Part shown: one piece after another, positions 44,069 through 46,022 of the stretch | How positions within the stretch are numbered: position 1 is the first letter of the stretch | Layout: the number at the start of each line of letters is the position of its first letter | Origin: Magnetospirillum sp. WYHS-4 | Lineage (GTDB): Bacteria; Pseudomonadota; Alphaproteobacteria; Rhodospirillales; GLO-3 | DNA length: 46,022 nt | Assembly: GCA_039908345.1 (NCBI GenBank) | Contig: JAMOBD010000017.1 | Coordinates: 1-46,022, forward strand | Reading direction: 5' to 3' | Made by a program: the position numbers and the translations under genes | Notes under the pieces: generated by a model | What the model was told of the DNA's origin: nothing | The model's input: only the letters and a program-made list of their open reading frames with translations | The model's database searches: none

Positions 44069-46012
44069 TTGGAACCGCGCCACTTCGCCATCGCTCATGG
44101 CTTGAAGCGCCGTGTCCGGATCGTCTCGCCCCTGCTGCGCGACGATGCGGAACGGGCCTACGTGCTGGAAATCCTGTTGCGCAAGAATCCGGGCGTGAAG
44201 AAGGTCCGCGCGGTGCCGGAGATCGGCTCCTTGGCCATCCACTTCGACCCGCGCACCCTGCCCCGTCCCCGGCTGCTGGCCCAACTGGACGCAGTACTGG
44301 GCAACCTGGGACAGGGTAAGCGGCCCGGCAAGTCCAAGCCGGCGGCGACGAGCGAGGAAATCCGCGAAGTCACGGTGGCGGTGGAGGGCATGACCTGCGC
44401 GTCCTGCTCGCTGCTCATCGAATTGCAGTTGAACCGCGATCCGCGGGTGGCGTCGGCGACCGTCAACTTCGCTTCCGAGACCGCCTGCATCCAGGGCGCG
44501 CTGTCGCGAGACGACGTGGCCGAGATGGTCGGCCGCCTGGGCTACCAGACCCGCCCCATGGATACCCTGTCCCAGCGCCGCCTGGTGGTGGAACGGGAAC
44601 GGGAACGCCTGAAGGACGCCAAGCGGCGGCTGTGGGTGTCCGCCGCCCTTACCTTGCCCGTGATGACCATCGGCATGGCCATGCCCCATTCCTGGGCCCT
44701 CAAGGCGGTGGAATTCGTCCTCACCACCCCGGTGGTCCTGTGGGCCGGGCGGTCGTTCTTCACCAAGGCCTGGGCCTTGGCCAAACAGCGCACAGCCAAC
44801 ATGGACAGCCTGATCGCCATCGGCGCCGGCGCCGCCTATGGCTACAGCCTGCCGGCCTTCCTGGCCAATCACCATCATCTCTATTTCGAGGCCGCCGCCG
44901 GCATCGTCACCTTCGTGCTGCTGGGGCGCTACCTGGAGGAAAAGGCCAAGGGCCAGGCCAGCGACGCCATCCGCAAGCTGATCGACCTGCAGCCCGCCAC
45001 CGCCTGCGTGCTGCGCGACGGCCGGGAAGCCGTCGTCGCGGTCGACGACGTGGCGGTGGGCGAAACGCTGGTGGTGCGGCCGGGCGAGCGCATCGCCCTG
45101 GACGGCATCGTCCTGTCCGGTCTCTCGACGGTGGACGAGTCCATGCTGACCGGCGAAAGCCTGCCGGTCATCAAGGAGGCCGGCCATGAGGTGACGGGCG
45201 GCTGCGTCAACGGCACCGGCACTTTCCGCATGCGGGTGACGGCCGTGGGTACCGACACCGTCCTGGCCGGCATCGTGCACATGGTGGACGATGCCCAGGC
45301 ATCCAAGCTGCCGGTGCAGAAGATGGCGGACCGCATCTCGGCCGTCTTCGTGCCCGCCGTGATGGCGGTGGCGGGGGCCACCCTGCTGGGCTGGCTGGCG
45401 GCCGGCGCCCAGTGGCGGAACGCCGTATCGAACGCCATCGCCGTGCTGCTGATCGCCTGCCCCTGTTCCCTGGGGCTGGCCACGCCGACGGCCATCATGG
45501 CCGGCACCGGGCAGGGGGCGCGGCGCGGCGTCTTCATCCGCAACGGCGAAAGCCTGGAGATCGCGTCCCGCATCACCGCCCTGGTCTTCGACAAGACCGG
45601 CACCATCACCGAGGGCCGGCCGGTGGTGACCGACTTCGCCAACCTGTCCGCCCTTGCCGACGCGGTGCTGCTGCGCCTGGTGGCGGGGGCGGAACACGGC
45701 TCGGAGCACTTCCTCGGCAAGGCGATTCTGGATTTCGCCCGCTCGCACGGCGTCGACCCGCCCGAGGCCCGTTCCTTCCAGTCGGAAACCGGGCGCGGCG
45801 TGCGCGCCGACGTGGACGGCCAAGCAGTGCTGTGCGGCAACCGGGCCTTCCTGGAAGATGCCGGCATCCGGCCCGATCCGGCCCCGGCCGAGGCCCTGGC
45901 CCGTCAGGGCAAGACGCCGGTCTGGCTGGCGGTGGACGGCAAGGCCGCCGGCGCCAGCACCCGAACCGAGTTGCCGTTGGCGGTGATCGACATTTGCGAA
46001 GCTTGTATATAG
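44069..46012 (+). CDS. P1B-type heavy-metal ATPase, 3' end disrupted
   Basis: The start is a TTG five bases after the previous stop. Two N-terminal HMA-like domains are visible: one without Cys (about 10-85), then one with [20 protein letters not shown]. The pump core has the TGES phosphatase motif (MLTGESLPV), the membrane metal site [13 protein letters not shown] (CPC, copper-like) and the phosphorylation motif [12 protein letters not shown]. The nucleotide-domain HP motif is SEHFL instead of SEHPL. Family similarity stops after [11 protein letters not shown] near 45956; the last 18 residues are unrelated and end at a TAG. The GDGxND hinge and final helices are missing, so as seen it could not pump. 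Confidence 0.85.
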   Translation: MEPRHFAIAHGLKRRVRIVSPLLRDDAERAYVLEILLRKNPGVKKVRAVPEIGSLAIHFDPRTLPRPRLLAQLDAVLGNLGQGKRPGKSKPAATSEEIREVTVAVEGMTCASCSLLIELQLNRDPRVASATVNFASETACIQGALSRDDVAEMVGRLGYQTRPMDTLSQRRLVVERERERLKDAKRRLWVSAALTLPVMTIGMAMPHSWALKAVEFVLTTPVVLWAGRSFFTKAWALAKQRTANMDSLIAIGAGAAYGYSLPAFLANHHHLYFEAAAGIVTFVLLGRYLEEKAKGQASDAIRKLIDLQPATACVLRDGREAVVAVDDVAVGETLVVRPGERIALDGIVLSGLSTVDESMLTGESLPVIKEAGHEVTGGCVNGTGTFRMRVTAVGTDTVLAGIVHMVDDAQASKLPVQKMADRISAVFVPAVMAVAGATLLGWLAAGAQWRNAVSNAIAVLLIACPCSLGLATPTAIMAGTGQGARRGVFIRNGESLEIASRITALVFDKTGTITEGRPVVTDFANLSALADAVLLRLVAGAEHGSEHFLGKAILDFARSHGVDPPEARSFQSETGRGVRADVDGQAVLCGNRAFLEDAGIRPDPAPAEALARQGKTPVWLAVDGKAAGASTRTELPLAVIDICEACI

Positions 46013-46022
46013 CCATTGGTGT

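Overview
The window is high-GC, densely coded DNA from an alphaproteobacterium, most likely Rhodospirillales and possibly Magnetospirillum-like. This is inferred from the SUV3-type helicase, the NYN protein, the porin type, two bacteriohemerythrin-domain proteins and the general gene content; no rRNA or species marker is present. No tRNA, rRNA or CRISPR array was seen.

Layout. 1-269: the 3' end of recQ. 266-4536: a divergent chromate-resistance locus (small protein / ChrB-domain protein / MFS on the minus strand, chrB-chrA on the plus strand) sharing a 77-bp control region with an inverted repeat. 4583-5511: a cobalamin riboswitch with a terminator hairpin ahead of a solitary CbiM-like metal permease. 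5676-9376: a lower-GC accessory island holding a shortened DUF1640-like gene, a PIN / XRE-ImmA-IrrE / YjzC-like set, an unassigned terminator, and a DarTG locus whose darT toxin gene is reduced to its 3' end while the darG antitoxin gene is intact. 9453-24595+: mainly housekeeping genes (purB, gyrA, coaD, folK, NYN protein, uracil-DNA glycosylase, SUV3-like helicase, porin, msrPQ), plus an unusual 870-aa beta-lactamase-fold / double cNMP-binding / hemerythrin fusion.

25200-27092: a three-gene cassette in which a HopA1-like protein lies between two paralogous small helical proteins; no function is known to me. 27156-32059: polA, a zinc-finger protein, an ABC ATPase and a lipoprotein hydrolase. 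32220-34137: an orphan phage tail-fibre-like gene with three 94-residue repeats and a ParD antitoxin remnant. 34158-37569: slt, mce and a LysM protein.

37736-46012: a long same-strand run with spacings of -23 to +7 nt from 38196 onward (12 genes). It joins three tiny membrane proteins, an FtsX/LolD-type ABC pair, a polytopic membrane protein, a NifQ-like protein, a TlpA-like lipoprotein, a CCxxC metal-binding protein, a glycine-zipper membrane protein, an HMA2-like protein and a P1B-type ATPase. The ATPase loses family similarity and stops just before the window ends, so it is disrupted or meets an insertion or assembly junction there. I infer a metal-trafficking system.

The two best candidates for undescribed systems are the HopA1-like cassette and the 12-gene metal operon.
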